7,354 nucleotides of DNA from CAYLQD01 sp043819695 (lineage in GTDB: Bacteria > Planctomycetota > PUPC01). Positions 5,660 to 7,354 of the stretch are shown here, piece after piece. The notes below the pieces were generated by a model, which saw only the letters and a program-made list of their open reading frames with translations, made no database searches and was not told the origin of the DNA. The stretch is taken from positions 1 to 7,354 of the forward strand of contig JBDREM010000138.1 of the NCBI GenBank assembly GCA_043819695.1. The letters run 5' to 3'. Within the stretch, counting starts at the first letter, position 1. The number at the start of each line of letters is the position of its first letter. Both the position numbers and the translations under genes were made by a program.

Positions 5660-7048
5660 ATGAGTTCAGTCGGTAGCAAGCTGCTCTCGTTCCTGCGCCA
5701 ACGAGAATTACTTCCAGTACCCAACGAAGGGGTGCTGTTACAGCGCTGGAATGCATCAGGCCTAAGAAAGGTGCTGGACCTTTACGTGGCTTTGCACGGG
5801 GAGGCCCTGCCCGAACTGGTTAGGGACGCCCAACAGCCAGAGTCGGAGTTCTGGGTCTACTTGGATCTTCCCAGTCTCGCGGTGCCCTCCTTTGTCGCGA
5901 GGCATTTGTTACTGGCGCAACGTGTCATAGCTCCGGACCCACTAACAATGCTCGCGCCAGTCCCTGAAGACTTGCATGGATGGGTAAAAGGTTTCCATGG
6001 TGCCCTCAGTACGATCGCTGCCAATGCCATGTGGCTTCGTGCAGATTTTCTGACCTTGGTTCTTGGTCCAAGATACTGCGGCATTCACGAAAGTGCAGCG
6101 GAGCGCACAGCAAAGATTCTGGACGACGAAAAGGAACTGCGTCCGTGGCTTCAGCACGGTGCGGTGCAAGTACCCAACCAGCCGGCCATAATCACTGCTG
6201 ATGAGCAGGTCTTCGACGTGCCAACGACAGCTTATCATTGGGGCGGCCAGTTCAGATTCGCCCAGATGAACGCTGCGAAGGAACTCGACGAAAAGCTCAC
6301 GGCGGGGGAGTTCGCCAGTTTTCGCTTGGACAACGCTGACTTTGGACCAAAGACACCAAGCGTGTACACTGGATTCGAGAAGGCAATCAAGGACCCCAAG
6401 TGGCGGAATTCCGTCACCCAAATTGTGGGGGACGCAATACTCGTATATACTTCGAAACTGGCGATGGCCTCTCTTTGGACCGGCGACCGGCTCACATCGG
6501 CTGACAGCCTCACGAACCAGATGTTGGTCGTCGAGTCTGGCCGAGAGGCAGAGACGATCCGCCAACAGTCATCTTGGCTTGCGCCAGCAATGCTCGCATT
6601 AGAGATTCTGCAAATACAATCTGATTCCGCGGACAGGGTTCTACAGTTTCGGGCAAAGCATAGCGGCCCATTCGCGAGAAGTGTTCATCTAGTTCGCGAC
6701 GTGGCGAAGGCGTTGCAAGAACTGCCGCCAAGCAGCAATTTCGCGCAAGACGCACGATCTATTGTCGAGGCAGAGCTTGTTCGCCCGATGAAAGATATTG
6801 AAAGGGAACTCGACGCCGCGAGAGTTGGGCTGAAATTGAAGGTGCCGACCACATTTGTCATCTCTGCCTTGGCTGGGACAGCACTACTCTTGACTCAGCC
6901 GTTTTCATGGGTGAGCGCCACAACGGCCGCCATTCCAGCGGCTGCCAGCGGCGCCATCGCTTTGGCCCACGGCCTCATCGAGAAGCTAAAGGTAAAGAGG
7001 AACCCGCTCTATTTCCTTTGGCGAGCGAAGAAGGACCTGTCGGGCTAG
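5660..7048 (+). CDS. Unrecognised protein with two C-terminal membrane segments
   Basis: I do not recognise this 462-residue protein. Residues 1-390 look soluble and mixed alpha/beta, with no signal peptide. Distinctive stretches are ARHLLLAQRVIAPDPLTML (80-98), HWGGQFRFAQMN (193-204) and a charged helix at about 364-393. Two hydrophobic segments follow at about 396-413 and 418-438, then a basic tail (KLKVKRNPLYFLWRAKK, 442-458). By the positive-inside rule both ends would be cytoplasmic, with a short loop outside. The start is supported by AGGGAG ten bases before the ATG. Codon use is looser, with more A/T in third positions than in the rnf genes, which may point to transfer. It lies downstream of the NYN nuclease and may share its transcript, although the 124-base gap (5536-5659) contains no clear terminator or promoter. 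No function is proposed. Confidence 0.85.
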   Translation: MSSVGSKLLSFLRQRELLPVPNEGVLLQRWNASGLRKVLDLYVALHGEALPELVRDAQQPESEFWVYLDLPSLAVPSFVARHLLLAQRVIAPDPLTMLAPVPEDLHGWVKGFHGALSTIAANAMWLRADFLTLVLGPRYCGIHESAAERTAKILDDEKELRPWLQHGAVQVPNQPAIITADEQVFDVPTTAYHWGGQFRFAQMNAAKELDEKLTAGEFASFRLDNADFGPKTPSVYTGFEKAIKDPKWRNSVTQIVGDAILVYTSKLAMASLWTGDRLTSADSLTNQMLVVESGREAETIRQQSSWLAPAMLALEILQIQSDSADRVLQFRAKHSGPFARSVHLVRDVAKALQELPPSSNFAQDARSIVEAELVRPMKDIERELDAARVGLKLKVPTTFVISALAGTALLLTQPFSWVSATTAAIPAAASGAIALAHGLIEKLKVKRNPLYFLWRAKKDLSG

Positions 7049-7255
7049 TACAGAATTGTTGTCCCAGATCTCGGGGGGCTCGGGGCAGTACATTTAGCTC
7101 AGTCGCAAGTACGCATATTGTCCCCAGAGCCCTAAGGCCATGTCGATTTCGGCAGGAAAATGAGAAAGTCGGGGGGATTTCTGGCCGGCGGGGTTAACGG
7201 GGGCCGGAAGGTGGCCTCGTGTCCCGCAACTATCTCACCCAGAGGAGCTATATAA

Positions 7256-7354
7256 GTGCTTGACGTTGAATCGATTCCGTTGCTGGGGTCACATCGCCCC
7301 TGCAAAGAACGGCCGCCAAAAAGGCCAATCCGTCGTCAGAAATTGGGTTCATCG
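7256..7354 (+). CDS. Possible 5' end of a gene cut by the window edge
   Basis: A GTG codon lies eight bases after AGAGGAG (7241-7247), a strong ribosome-binding sequence. The frame then stays open for 33 codons to the window end, starting M-L-D-V-E-S-I-P-L-L. The product is basic near its visible end and matches no family I know. The open stretch is short, so the call rests mainly on the ribosome-binding site. The 207 bases before it (7049-7255) contain nothing else I can support. Confidence 0.45.
   Translation, partial: MLDVESIPLLGSHRPCKERPPKRPIRRQKLGSS

Noticed and set aside
7082..7125. tRNA-like stretch containing TTTAGCTCAGT
   Set aside because: It resembles a tRNA D-arm, but there is no T-arm (GGTTCGA-type) sequence, no matching acceptor stem and no credible anticodon arm downstream.

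Overview
The window comes from a GC-rich bacterium. The left two thirds hold a leftward (minus-strand) operon that encodes part of an Rnf-type electron transport complex plus a chromosome-segregation gene. The order of transcription is rnfC (4270 to 2927), rnfD (about 2743 to 1580), rnfG (1580 to 960) and scpB (958 to 218). The last three are packed almost without gaps: rnfD and rnfG share one base, and rnfG and scpB are one base apart. A near-perfect sigma-70-type promoter (TTGACA, 18 bp spacer, extended TG-n-TATAAT) sits 50 to 79 bases upstream of rnfC. The usual partners rnfE, rnfA and rnfB are not in the window; scpB occupies the place where rnfE normally follows rnfG.

The right third reads rightward. 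After an untranslated, hairpin-rich spacer (about 4350 to 4881) comes a promoter (TTGCAC, 17 bp, TATGAT) and a 196-residue NYN-domain (LabA/DUF88-like) putative ribonuclease. It is followed 124 bases later by a 462-residue protein I do not recognise, which has two C-terminal membrane segments. A further CDS probably starts at GTG 7256 and runs off the window end.

The non-coding DNA is the most unusual part. There is an exact 7-bp-period array beside the 3' end of scpB (142-211). A 6-bp-period array between rnfC and rnfD (2770-2850) faces a second, oppositely oriented hexamer array (2881-2916), so the rnf transcript could fold into a long hairpin there. Five separate inverted repeats lie within about 260 bases (4463-4720), two of them opening with a shared GTAGGGGCA and two sharing GTGCGGGCGGA.

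Rnf (ferredoxin:NAD+ oxidoreductase) suggests an anaerobic or facultative energy metabolism. The repeat-rich intergenic DNA and the broken rnf order resemble environmental lineages such as Planctomycetota and relatives, but this assignment is a weak guess. No RNA gene, CRISPR array or transposase was seen. The NYN nuclease plus unknown membrane protein is the best candidate for an undescribed functional pair, but the sequence alone does not prove they work together.
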